Below, in pieces: positions 34,850 through 46,081 of a stretch of 64,000 bases of DNA. A model generated the notes under the pieces. The model was not told the DNA's origin, did no database searches, and saw nothing but the letters and a program-made list of their open reading frames with translations. The DNA is from Tillandsia leiboldiana. Its lineage: Eukaryota; Streptophyta; Magnoliopsida; Poales; Bromeliaceae. The position numbers and the translations under genes are program-made. The stretch is from positions 11,508,069 through 11,572,068 of the forward strand of contig CM055076.1 in assembly GCA_029204045.2 (NCBI GenBank), in the 5' to 3' direction. The first letter of the stretch is position 1. The number at the start of each line of letters is the position of its first letter.

Positions 34850-34889
34850 TCACTCACACTTTATAAGAAGTTTCATCCTCGAAACTTAA
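34850..34889 (-). promoter_or_regulatory. PPT region and upstream hairpin of element E
   Basis: Minus-strand TTATAAAGTGTGAGTGA precedes the LTR. The hairpin AGTTTC/GAAACT (34869-34874 and 34881-34886, 6-nt loop) overlaps the end of the pol frame. The PPT is less purine-pure than in the other elements. Confidence 0.6.
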
Positions 34890-37831
34890 TCACAGCCTTC
34901 ACTAAACAATTCAGGGAAACACTCCCTCATTTTCGATTCCAGCTCCCACGTCGCCTCGCGTTCCTCGTGGTTGCTCCACTGGACTTTTTCGTAGGGGATG
35001 CTCCGATTACGCAACTTCTTGTCTTCTCGTGCCAGGATCCGCACCGGCGTCTCCTCGACGCTTAAGTCCTCTTGTAACTTGATAGTGGATATGTCTAGGG
35101 CGTGAGAGGGGTCGGGGAGGTACTTCCGGAGCATTGAGACGTGAAACACGTCGTGTACTCGGTCAAGGTTCGGCGGCAACGCCAAACGATACGCCACCGG
35201 ACCCACGCGTTCTAGGACCTCGAATGGTCCCACGTACCTCGGACTTAACTTCCCTCTCAGGCCGAAATGTCGGGTCCCCTTGGCAGGCGAAACTCGTAAC
35301 AACACGTGCTCGCCTACCATAAACTCCAAGTCCCATCATCTATGGTCCGCGTAGCTTTTCTGTCTGCTCTGGGCGGTTAGCAGCCGTTGCCTGATCAAGC
35401 GCACCTTCGCCTCGGTCTCTTCCACTAAATTCGGTCCCAAAAACTTGCGCTCTCCCAAGTCGTCCCAACATATTGGAGAGCGACAGCGGCGCCCATACAG
35501 AGCCTCGTATGGCGCCATTTGAATGCTGGCTCGGTAACTCTTATTGTAGGCGAATTCCACCAATGGTAGGTATTGGGACCACCCTTCGCCCAAATCAAGC
35601 ACGCATGCCCGGAGCATGTCTTCAAGGATCTGGATCACCCGCTCCGATTGTCCGTCAGTTTGCGGGTGAAAAGCCGTGCTGAGATGTAGCTTGGTTCCCA
35701 TTGCTCGTTGCAGGCTCTGCCAAAAGTTCGATACAAACCGCGTGTCTCTGTCCGACGTGATGGACGTCGGTACTCCATGCAACCTTACAATCTCATCAAT
35801 GTATGTCCGCGCCAGCCGTTCCTGAGCCCATGTTGTATGTATGGGTAGGAAGTGGGCCGATTTCGTCAACCGGTCCACTATGACCCATATCGCATCGTGT
35901 CCTTGGGATGATCTCGGGAAGCCGGTCACAAAATCCATCGTAACCATCTCCCACTTCCATTCCGGCACCGGCAGTGGTTGCAACTTCCCTGCTGGATGCT
36001 GGTGTTCGGCCTTCACCTGTTGGCACACCAGGCAGTGTGCCACAAACTGGGTTACATCCCCTTTCAACTTAGGCCACCAAAAGGTTTGCTTTAAGTCCTT
36101 GTACATTTTCGTCCCTCCAGGGTGCACGGTGTAGGGCGCGGTGTGCGCCTCGCTTAGGATTTCCTCCTTGAGTTCCGATAGATCCGGCACACAGATTCGT
36201 CCCCGAAAACGTATCGTGCCATCTGCGTCCCTCGCGAAATCGCCCCCTTGGTCTGAGGGTAGTCTGTCTCTCACCAGTTGTAACTGGGTATCCGTCGATT
36301 GCCCTTCCCGGATCCTGTCCAGTAGGGTGGGTCTGACCACCAGGGTCATGAGTCGTGCGACCGTCCCTGCTGGTACTACTTCCAGTCTCAATTGCGAAAA
36401 CTCTGCAATCAGACGGTCCTGCTGGGTAAGGGCGTTCGCCATTGATTCCACCGTCTGTCCTTTGCGGCTCAAGGCATCAGCCACCACATTCGCCTTTCCG
36501 GGGTGGTAGTGGAGGGTTAGATCATAGTCTTTTAGTAGTTCGAGCCACCGCCTTTGCCGCAAATTTAGTTCCTTCTGGGTGAAGAGGTACTTGAGGCTCT
36601 AATGATCTGAGTACACATTGCAGTGTGTCCCATACAAGTAGTGCCTCCATATCTTGAGGACGAATACGACTACTGCAAGTTCCAGGTCGTGCACGGGGTA
36701 GTTTCTCTCGTACTCCTTGAGTTGCCTTGACGCATAGGCTATGACTTTACCCCGTTGCATAAGCACGCATCCGAGACCGTTTCGCGACGCATCACAGTAA
36801 ACTTCGTAGTCCTCGCCGGGCTCCGGTAAGGCGAGCACCGGGGCTCGCGTCAACTTATCCTTGAGTTCCTCAAAACTCTTCTGGCATTGGTCAGTCCAGA
36901 TATACTTCTCCCCTTTTCGGGTCAGGCGAGTCAGGGGCATGGCTATCTTGGAGAAGCCTTCCATAAAACATCTGTAATACCCTGCCAGACCCAGGAAGCT
37001 TCGAATCTCAGTTACCGTCGTCGGCCTGGGCCAGTCGGTTACCGAATCTATCTTCTTAGGGTCGACCGCAATCCCAGTAGCCGACACAATATGCCCCAGA
37101 AAGCCCGCCTCGCGGAGCCAGAACTCACACTTTTTGAGTTTGGCGTAGAGCTTCTGTTCCTGAAGGGTCTGAAGAACAACGCGTAAGTGCTCTTCATGTT
37201 CCTCATCCGTACGGGAGTAGATGAGGATGTCGTCAATGAAGACCACAACATAAAGATCTAAGAAGGGTTTGAACACCCTGTTCATCATATCCATGAACAC
37301 TGCTGGGGCGTTCGTGAGCCCGAACGGCATCACCGTGAACTCGTAGTGACCGTAGCGAGTCCGGAACGCTGTCTTGGGTATGTCCTCGCCCCTAACACGG
37401 AGCTGATGATAGCCGGACTGCAGATCGATCTTCGAGAACACAGTTGCTCCTTGTAGCTGGTCGAACAGGTCGTCAATCCGCGGTAACGGATACTTGTTCT
37501 TGATGGTGACTTTGTTTAATTCTCGGTAGTCTATGCACAGGCGAAGGCTTCCGTCTTTCTTCCTTACGAACAGAACAGGTGCGCCCCATGGCGACAAACT
37601 CGGTCTGATGAAGCCTTTATCCAATAGATCTTCCAGTTGTGCCTTGAGTTCCTTCAACTCCGCGAAGGCCATCCTGTACGGTGCCTTCGTGATGGGTTTA
37701 GTGCCTGGGAGTAGTTCAATAGGGAAGTCAACCTCTCGTTCCGGCGGCATCCCAGGGAGTTCCGCCGGAAATACATCCGGGAATTCTCTTACAACTGAGA
37801 CGTCGGATCTAATTTTGGAAAGTGGCCCCAC
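34886..37831 (-). pseudogene. Pol of element E: RT-RNase H-integrase-chromodomain, two stop codons
   Basis: Minus strand, one frame throughout, cut into three. Part 1 (37831-36599, 410 codons) is RT and RNase H: SKIDLQSGYHQ with Asp136, VVFIDDIL with the FIDD box at 198-201, and RNase H CDAS (Asp347), ELAV (Glu384), YSDH (Asp409). A TAG follows at 36599-36601. Part 2 (from about 36598 to 35336) ends RNase H with YHPGKANVVADALSR, then integrase: zinc site His140, His147, Cys177, Cys180 and catalytic Asp210, Asp271, Glu307 (spacing 35 residues), numbered from 36562. A TGA follows. Part 3 (35329-34886) has GPFEVLERVGPVAYRL, HDVFHVSMLRKY and the chromodomain-like tail KVQWSNHEEREATWE. The catalytic residues are intact; only the stops break it. 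Chromovirus clade membership is inferred from the tail. Confidence 0.93.
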
Positions 37832-38135
37832 GCTACCTATCGATCTTCTGGGTCCTTAACTGCAAGGTAAAGGGTGGGACCCATTTATTCCTTACATGAC
37901 CCCTAGCAGGTCTCACTAAGTACAATAGGGTCTCCTATACTCTGAAACCCGCCCGCGCGCATAGGCCGGGGAGGTTTCGCCTAGTACTTAAGGATTTCTC
38001 CCCCAATCCACACTAGGCGCGTCCGGGAATAGGGAAGGGAAAAGACAGGGGGAGAGAGAGTGTCGGACGAGGGTAATAGGCTTATTAGGTGTAACCGGTG
38101 CTTCTAAACTGAGAGGAAACAGAAATTACCTGCTA
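37832..38135 (-). other. Degenerate protease/linker region of element E
   Basis: It lies between the RT frame and the zinc-knuckle fragment. No open frame or protease active-site motif (D-S/T-G) could be recognised. A single protease-like phrase, DFDVMLG, occurs further upstream, in the next fragment. Confidence 0.4.
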
Positions 38136-39040
38136 TCACTGGTTCTGAGACATCACGTCTTCCACTGTGGCAAATCGGGGAGTCCGTCCACAACCCTTAG
38201 GCCAGCGGCGTACGGCGTGGTGGGGTAGGGACTTAGTGTTCTCAGAATTCGTCATGTGCTGACTGCCGGGTAAGTCCTTCTGTGGGTCGGGGGCTGCAGC
38301 ATTCTCTGGTTCCTTGGGTTGCGGCGCCGGGACAGTGGTAGCCGGTTTCTGGGGGCATGTGAAACGTGAGTGGCCCAGCTTGCCGCACCAAGAGCAGTGG
38401 TCGTGCCTCCAAGAGTAGCTCGTCACTCGATGCGCCCCATCACATATGGCACACGGCTTCCCTAGCATTACATCAAAATCCTTCAGTGGGGGTTCACTAC
38501 TAGGTCTCAAAGACATGACAGCCTTCCCAACCTCAGCGGGTAGGAAGGTAAGCAACTATCCATTTCTAGGGGCCGTTCAAGGGTCTGGGCCGACATCGTA
38601 CTACGACGGGTTCTAACCTGACTAACTATGGCAGAAGTAGTAACGCAAGAGGTGAAGAGGTGGGGTACTCCAGATGTCGAAAAAGGTCATATTCGAAAAG
38701 GGACAACTAAGGGTAGAGTGTCTCTGCTACTACTTCATCCGGGGCAGTGCGTCCTACGTCATGCCGTTGCGTGGGACCTCTTACCCGCGTCGCACCACTG
38801 AAGGGGCTATCCCCAGGTTCAGGGGGAAGTAAGAGCGAAGATGCCCCGGCTTGCCACATCGAAGCAATGATCGTGCTTCCAGGAATAGTCGGTTACTTGG
38901 TGTACTCCACCGCAGACGTTGCCTGGTCGGTCTCCCCCGGTTCCGGTCCTTCCGTCGGCGTGCTTCTGGTTTCTTACTGCGCCTTCGGATACTTGGGTGG
39001 TCGGCTCCCAGTCTCCTACTGGTCGGCGCATTGGTCAACT
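38136..39040 (-). pseudogene. Gag zinc-knuckle remnants of element E, duplicated
   Basis: Two diverged copies of one module lie in tandem on the minus strand. The downstream copy (within 38555-38136) has HRVTSYSWRHDHC followed by a good CCHC knuckle, CSWCGKLGHSRFTC, with spacing 2-4-4. The upstream copy (about 39038-38781) has HQVTDYSWKHDHC and then, after one frame change, a knuckle whose last cysteine is lost. A DFDVMLG phrase recalling the end of protease precedes the second copy. The capsid domain itself is not found. Confidence 0.65.
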
Positions 39041-39448
39041 CCCGCTCTACCCAGGTGGCCCGGTCGACTGCTTCTCGGGAGGCGGGTAACCCGTGTCATT
39101 GGTATTCCATGTCTTCTGTGAGCGTTGGCAGTTGCCTGGCCACATCGTGCGACTGTTGTCAATTTAGCCGGTCCTCCGTAGCTGTCAACACCGTCACTTC
39201 CATTCCCGCGCTCTTGATTGAAGACCAAGTCCGGGCCGTCATCCGTGTACACAAAGAAAACAAGTCAATCCTAGACTTAACTGGTCTAGCACCAAGACCT
39301 ACAAACGCACCGAAATTAAAATCCCCTTTTTCCCCCGTGCACTCACGATCTACTTGCACCTACATCTTGGTTATCTCATAATTAATTTGCTGGTGGCACC
39401 ATGCTCTATGGATGTTGGTCAACGATTACTATGGTTAAAGTTGTTTTT
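39041..39448 (-). other. 5' part of element E internal region, unassigned
   Basis: Only short frames are seen between primer site and knuckle remnants. None resembles a gypsy capsid. A 5' leader with remnants of gag is the likely origin. Confidence 0.35.
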
Positions 39449-39459
39449 CTCTGATACCA
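39449..39459 (-). promoter_or_regulatory. Primer-binding site of element E (tRNA-iMet)
   Basis: Minus-strand TGGTATCAGAG lies 7 nt inside the LTR starting at 39467. Confidence 0.92.
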
Positions 39460-39466
39460 TTTAATC

Positions 39467-41933
39467 TGTCACGCCCCGGAGGTTTTTGGGTAAAGGTAAG
39501 CGGAAAAAGCGTATATATTTTTTTCTTTATAAATAATTATCGACCTTCCCCCAGTGCGTGCCAGACCGCCACATACACAAATTCACTCTTGAAACGGACA
39601 GAGTCTCCTTTGTATATGCACGGCGTCATACTTACAACAACACAATAACAACATTCAACATACAGTCTTTAACCACACAGTCACAGTCAACAAGTACGAG
39701 AGTGCAAAAACATTCAACCCCGTTAAGAGGAACCTACAAGTTTGCAAACGGTGTCCACTCGACACCCATTCCTTTAAAACGTCTACATGTTCACAGTAAG
39801 GCGGCTATATCGTTTTGAAAGGATAAAACCATAGGTTTTCAAAGTAGTGCCCACACGACACTTGATATTTGAAAGACATTTTCGAAACCCCTTTCTATAT
39901 CGTAAAACGGCCGCAAAGATTGAGAACAATAATTTAAATCTATTGTGATATCAAACAACTAACCAATCATCCAGCATGATCCACATCCACACAAATTAAA
40001 CTAGTGATAGAGAGAGAACAGAGATAACCAAACTAAGCATTTTAACATAAGCCTCATACGGCCGATAGTTAAGTCTGCGTTGCCTCACCACCGTCCCGAT
40101 GAACATACCTATTTGGACCTGTCACGGAGTGGGTAAAGTCAGTGACAAATAAAGTAGATGTTATAACATTAATGAACAGTAAATTCGAATGGAATACTCT
40201 GCACCGGAACCTTTCGCTATCCTTCGCACTGAATTCACTTTATTTGATTTAGTGACACCGTCCCGTCAGGGTAGTCGACGATCTCCCCACGCGACACTTA
40301 CGATGCTTTTACCCCTTCACGAAGCGTGAGCGACATGTTTAGCGATCGTGAAGAGGTCCCCACCCTAAACACGTCGGGCACACGGGTCATTCAGACCACT
40401 CCTCCGGAAAAGTACACCCATGAGGAGGCCAATCCGCCTATGTACGTGCAGCATCCATCACAGGTTTGCCGAAGTCGGCGTAAATTAATTATCGCGACAC
40501 TTGGTCGCCACAAACATTAGCAAAAGAACGGTACATAATAATGCGAAGGGTTAATTTACTGGAAACACCTCATCTACTTTATTAAACAGGTTAGTACGAA
40601 CTTTTTAAATGATATACTGCACCTAATGCACTTACAGCATTTGTTGCACAAGAACCCACCTGGTTGCGAGAAAAATCGGGGTACTAGGGGTCTTGATACT
40701 CTCCCGCTGCGCACGTGGACCTAGAGAAGTCCCCAGAAACGACAGTTAATAACACATACAATTATCGAAAACGAAAACCCAATTAACTCTGCGCCGTACC
40801 CCAAAACGGCGCCAAGAACCATACTTGACAACTTTCCCGCGCGCGCGCACATCCCCTCCCCGCGGGCATTGTCGCCCGCGAAGGTCACCCTCCATCAGCG
40901 GATGTCCCGCGCGGCGCCCGCCGGCCTGCGGGTGCCCCGCGCGGCTCAGGGCCGCGGGTCGCGCCCGCGCTGCGCCCGCGCGAAGACTGCCCGCGCGGCG
41001 CCCGCGCGGGTGCGGGCCGCGCGGCGCCCGCGCGGCGCCCGCGCGGCGCCCGCGCGGGTGCGGGCCACGCGGCACCCAAGCGGCGCCCGCCCTCGCGGTG
41101 TCCGTTCGCGCGGCGCCCTTGCGGCACCGCGCGTCTTCCCCGCCCGCACCGTGCCCTAAGTCTCTCGGCAACGGCGACGGGCGGCGGAGACGATGGAAAC
41201 GGAGACAGGGAAGACATCTATACTACGAAAAGGAACCCGAAAATACTACGAACGTAAAAACACTCACCGGGTAATCCGACGGGGTACAACCGATCGCGTT
41301 CAAGCTTCCGGTACGTGGTTCGGGGTGATCGGATCCCGCCGTCTTCTTCCTCTTTCTTTCCTTTGGTTAGGGTTCCGCCCTTTTCTTTTCCTTCCGTTCT
41401 CTCGGTTAGGGTTTCATTTTCCTCTTTTACGAAAAGTGGGATTTTCCTCTCTCGTACGTACAATTAAATTCCGTTTTTACTTTCCATCACCGAATAATTA
41501 ATTAATTCCTTAACTAATTAATCCTACGGGATAAACTCCCACCTTTTAATCTTTGTCACCAATTAACTAATTCCTTAACTAATTAATCCTACGGGATATC
41601 CCACCTTGTAATACCCGTAACCGAATAACAAATTCTCTAACTAATTAATCACACGAGATAAACCCACATTTTCCTCGGAAAACGTGCAGGATATTTTACA
41701 CAGATTCCGATGCACGTTAAGTCACCGCGACACTAAAAACCCTGTTCCGGGAGATTCCTACATCGGATTACAGATCCGATTGCACCGTCGGTCATCATTT
41801 TTCGTGCTCTTTCACAGAAAAATACTCATGCAACACACCGACCGACTTACAAAAACTCGATAATTTCGATTCACTCAAAGGGGTACTTTATTAGAAGGGG
41901 GGTAAAATATTACTAAAAAACCGTGTCATTACA
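39467..41933 (-). repeat. 5' LTR of element E
   Basis: Partner of 32406-34849 with scattered substitutions and small indels, mainly in the GC-rich block at about 40845-41150. Confidence 0.93.
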
Positions 41934-41938
41934 AATAC

Positions 41939-42364
41939 TCACTTTTTCGGCGTAATTCACGCATTTTGAGACGCACGGGTTGTCAAACGCGAATTTCGTC
42001 AGCGCCATTGCGTTTAGAACGATGAAGCGGTTAAAATCAACTACATGAACTGATATGTTCGGAGTCCAGACAGCGAATCGGCCGACGTTGGTCGAGAGCT
42101 ATTCACAGCTTAAGTTGTGGGCCCCGCTTTTCTTCGCTGTTTTGCGGAAGATCCGACCGTCGGAACGAAAACATGTGTATATCATTTTTACTTGTTTCGA
42201 CGAGACGGTCGCTCTGGTGATCTCAGATTTTCGAGATCAGACTCCGATAAAAAGGCATAATTTCAGGATCCAAATTACACTATTATTTTAATTTTTTGCC
42301 ATTTAAATAATCCAGAAGAATTATTTAAACTTAAATTTCGGTTTCAAAAATTATGGTTACTACA
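41939..42364 (-). repeat. 5' LTR of short C element, right portion
   Basis: It continues 32405 after removal of element E and one AATAC copy. It ends GGTTACTACA, the complement of the C-family start. It contains the CCGACGGTCGGATC-like palindrome near 42155. Confidence 0.85.
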
Positions 42365-45297
42365 AGTCCGCAAATAGCCTAAGGTTCCTTTATCTTAGCT
42401 ATTTTCTCGACTCGATCTTGAGTCAATTCATACTTGTGGTTCATGGTAACTATCACACTGACTTAGCCTTGGGAGGGTGAAACGTCACACACATCCTGTA
42501 TAGTTGGAAGTGAAACATTGCACACACCTGGCTCTCAGTCATAGGGTAGTGAAACGTCGCACCCACTCCCGGTAGTGACGAAACATCACACACACCACCC
42601 ATAGGATTGAAACGTCATACACACTACGATTGACGGTGAAATATCACACAAGCCAATATTGCTTTAATTATTTATGTTGGGGAAAAAAAAAAAAAATAAT
42701 AATAATAAAGGATAGGGAGAAAGATTATGGTTGGTCCGGGTCCAACAAATTTTACTGTAAATTCAAGCCCCTTTAATAGACCATTTGTGAAGACAAGCTT
42801 AAGTCATTTGTGAACACAAACTTATAGGTCTCATCAAAGCACAGTCAATTTTTTCTTTAGTTTACCAAATCAGTCGGATTCTATTTTTTGTGCCCAGCGA
42901 GCCTTACATTATAATTAACTTTTTGTTTAAAAATTTAATTTCAAAAAAAAAAATTATATTCAAATTGAATTTTGAATTTTCAATCTAATTTCAAAATATC
43001 TTTCAACCGACTTATCCAAACTTACCCATATCCTATTTATTTGGAATCTAATTTTGAATTTTTTGAATCCAAACAAATTCCCTCGTTCGTTAATCCTATT
43101 CAATTTCGAAATTTGAATCCCTCAACATATTCAATTTTGAAATCTGAACATTCCCAAAACATAGTCAATTTTGAAATTTGAAATTTGAATATAACCACAT
43201 TCCCTCAACACATTAAAATTTGAACATAACCATTCAATTTTGAAATTTGAACATATTCAATTTTGAAATATGAAATTTAAAATATGAATATAACCATATT
43301 CCCTCAACATATTGAAATTTGAACATAACCGTTCAATTTTGAAATGTGAACCTATTCAATTTTGAAATTTAAAATTTAAAATTTGAATATAACCATACTC
43401 CCTCAACATATTGAAATTTGAACATAACCGTTAAATTTTAAAAGTTGAATATATTCAATTTTGAAATTTGAATATAACCACATTCCTGCAATATTTTGAA
43501 TTTTGAAATTTGAACATAACCTTTCAATTTTAAAATTCGAACATATTCAATTTTGAAATTTGAAATTTAAAATTTGAAATTTAAAATTTGAAATTTGAAA
43601 TATAACAATTCTCCCAACCTATTCAAATTTTAACATCGTATTTTTCTTAACGGACCCATATTCCCACGCACGTCTTTCCCTCAACGAACCCACATTTCCT
43701 CGCCAACCCTCTTTCCCTCAACGAACCCATATTCCCACATGACATCTCTCTCCTACTCCCCACTATAAATAGGAAAAATAGAAAGAAGAAAAGAAAAAGA
43801 GATTTTATTTCTTGTCTGAAGGAGAACAACGCAACATCACAAAAAAACACAACCACATATCCCACAATGCAACATCCCACAAAAAAAGGAAAGAGCACAA
43901 CCTCATATCGTATATTTCCAATTCCCACATCTTCGACTTCCTCAGCACCTCCGATCTCCTCAGCACCGCCGATCGTATCTTCTCATGGCATATATTCTCA
44001 GGTAAAATAAAAATAAAAAAATAATAATAAAATAAAATTATGTCGGCCGTGCCCATCGCCATCCTCATCATCCTCGCCATTCTTATCATCCTCGCCATTA
44101 CCTCGTCATCCTCGCCAACCACCCAATCCCAAGTTGACGACTTTGATGGAAGAGGGGAGGAGGATCATTGATCCTCCGTTTCTTCGGATCTCTCCACCCC
44201 CATTCGAAGCCGTCAATCATCACGCAACCACCCTACCACCTAATCCCCATGTTGACGCCTTCGATGGAAGAGGGGAGGAGGATCATTGATCCTCCGTTTC
44301 TTCGGACCTCTCCACCCCCATTCGAAGCCGTCAATCATCACGCAACCACCCAACCACCTAATTCCCATGTTGACGACTTCGATGGAAGAGGGGAGGAGGA
44401 TCATTGATCCTCTGTTTCTTCGGACCTCTCCACCCCCATTCGAAGCCGTCAATCAACATCATCAACATCGCCAACTCCTATGTTAACGTCTTTCGATGGA
44501 AGAGGGGAGGAGGATCATTGATCCTCCGTTTCTTCGGACCTCTCCACCCCATTCGAAGTCGCTAATTAATGGGTCCACCACCACAAAAATAAAAAAATAA
44601 AAAAATAAAAAGAATAGTAAGAAACAAAAAAAAAGCATCACAGAAGTTTAATAAAGCCAGTTCGGGTGATTTCTTCGAACACCCGGATTTAGGCTCGTTC
44701 TAAGCCGGTTCGGGTGATTTCTTCGGACACCCGAATTTAGGCTCGCTCCAAGCTGGTTCAGGTGATTTCTTCGGACACCCGAATTTAGGCTCGTTCCAAG
44801 CCGGTTCGGGTGATTTCTTCGGACACCCGAATTTAGGCTCGTTCCAAGCCGGTTCGGATGATTTCTTCGGACATCCGGATTTATGTTCAGTCGAAAAGGG
44901 GATTTCTCAGACCCCAAATCAAAATAAAAATAAGTTTAATAAAGCCGGTTCGGGTGATTTCTTCGGACATCCGGATTTAGGTTCAGTCAAAAGGGGATTT
45001 CTTCGGACCCCGAATCAAAATAAAAATAACGGGGATTTCTTCAGACACCAAATTATTTTTAAAAAATGAGATTTCTCCGGACCCCAAATTATTTTAAAAA
45101 AGAATTTCTTCGGACCCCACATCAAAATAAAATAATGGGGATTTCTTCGGACCCCAAATTATTTTATAAAGGGGATTTCTTTGGACCCCACATCAAAATA
45201 AAATAACGGGGATTTCTTCGGACCCCAAATTATTTTTAAAAGGGAATTTCTCCGGGCCCCAAATTATTTTAAAAAGGGGATTTCTTCAGACCCCAAA
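42365..45297. repeat. Gene-free stretch of successive tandem repeats
   Basis: Four arrays follow each other: GTGAAACGTCACACAC-like units of about 40 bp (42478-42650); AT-rich TTCAATTTTGAAATTTGAA units (42960-43620); four 115-119 bp units (44144-44560); and GGTTCGGGTGATTTCTTCGG / GGGGATTTCTTCGGACCCC units (44640-45297). A TATAAATA (43764-43771) followed by a purine-rich leader could be an old promoter. No gene is seen. The last array is the reverse complement of the tract in LTR H (21640-22081), so this is probably a related transposon part. Confidence 0.6.
44144..44560 (+). repeat. Four-copy tandem repeat of about 118 bp with internal palindrome
   Basis: Units begin near 44144, 44262, 44381 and 44496. 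Each contains GGAGGATCATTGATCCTCC, a perfect inverted repeat around one central base, followed by TTTCTTCGGACCTCTCCACC. The unit length is not a multiple of three in all copies, so the open frames it produces are chance. Confidence 0.9.
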
Positions 45298-45772
45298 TAT
45301 ATCGACCCGTCCCACTAGCAATAATAACTCGTTGGGCCCAAACCACAGCCCAAAATGCTTAAGCCCAGTTATTATTACTAGTGTCCATGTCTCCTATAAA
45401 CCCAATGACAATTCCATCCACATCCGATGTGGGACTATTGGGGGCGTCACAGACTCCCCCCGTTTAGGCCTGACGTCCTCGTCAGCCCAAACACACACAC
45501 ACAGCAGTCCAAGATCACCAGGCGATGTGAGACTCGTCTCGGTAGCCCTGTCATCTAGACCCAGGCTCAACCGAGACTCGTAACACACTTCCGGCTGGTT
45601 ATTGGCTCTGATACCAAATATAACGACCCGGCCCACTAGCAATAATAACTCGTTGGGCCCAAACCACAGCCCAAAATGCTTAAGCCCAGTTATTATTACT
45701 AGTGTCCATGTCTTCTATAAACCCAATGATAATTCCATCCACATCCGATGTGGGACTATTGGGGGCGTCACA
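45298..45772 (-). mobile_element. TRIM 2: second miniature LTR element
   Basis: Two 154-bp repeats (45298-45451 and 45619-45772) start TATAACGACCCGG or TATATCGACCCGT and end GGGGGCGTCACA. The core of 167 bp has the primer site TGGTATCAGAGCC (45604-45616, minus) and a minus-strand purine run next to the left LTR (about 45452-45462). It shares core inverted repeats with TRIM 1. The flanks do not match (CCAAA versus GTTTG), so the insertion was followed by rearrangement, or two copies recombined. Confidence 0.85.
45604..45616 (-). promoter_or_regulatory. Primer-binding site of TRIM 2
   Basis: Minus-strand TGGTATCAGAGCC lies 2 nt inside the right LTR. Confidence 0.88.
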
Positions 45773-46081
45773 GTTTGAGCAGGCAGTGCCAGTTTTTACT
45801 GGTCCATTGATTGGGTTTATTTCAGGCAGATACGTTTATTGTTGCACTCGTGCCTGGGGGCCGAGTGGAGTCTAGTAGCTGTGATTAGACCAGTGCTAGT
45901 GTTGTTGGGAGCCGTTTGGGTTGACGGTGATCCCGTGTCGTTGATAGTACTTCGACCATTGGGCGAGATGTTGAGGATCTTGAGTCTTTCCATTCTGAGA
46001 GAGAGCGTGGATTTCGACTATAGCCTGCATGTGCCACTATTCGATAGCGAGTTAGTCCGATTGGACACCCTACGTTGATAC

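Larger units (their letters stand above)
32406..41933 (-). mobile_element. Element E: complete chromovirus-type Ty3/gypsy with broken pol
   Basis: LTRs 32406-34849 (2444 bp) and 39467-41933 (2467 bp) are nearly identical by eye. Target duplication AATAC lies at 32401-32405 and 41934-41938. Primer site and coding direction agree on minus orientation. The 4617-bp internal region keeps most of RT, RNase H, integrase and the C-terminal chromodomain-like tail, but lacks a recognisable capsid and protease. Two in-frame stops cut pol. Young LTRs with old-style damage in the coding part suggest it was copied by proteins from another element. Confidence 0.95.
30030..42364 (-). mobile_element. Non-coding C-family element, split by element E
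   Basis: A PPT at the left LTR and a primer site at the right LTR give minus orientation. The left LTR is 30030-30872 (its far end is lost at E1). The right LTR is 31741-32405 joined to 41939-42364. The internal region is only 868 bp. Both LTRs are much shorter than C2 (4713 bp), so they descend from an internally deleted version. With no gag or pol it is a non-autonomous, LARD-like copy. Confidence 0.8.

Noticed and set aside
43764..43771. TATAAATA as promoter of a host gene
   Set aside because: No gene follows; the downstream sequence is tandem repeats. Kept only as a possible old transposon promoter.
44648..44917. Peptide repeat RRNHPNRLGTSLNSGV
   Set aside because: Translation of the CGAAGAAATCACCCGAACC tandem tract, not a gene.
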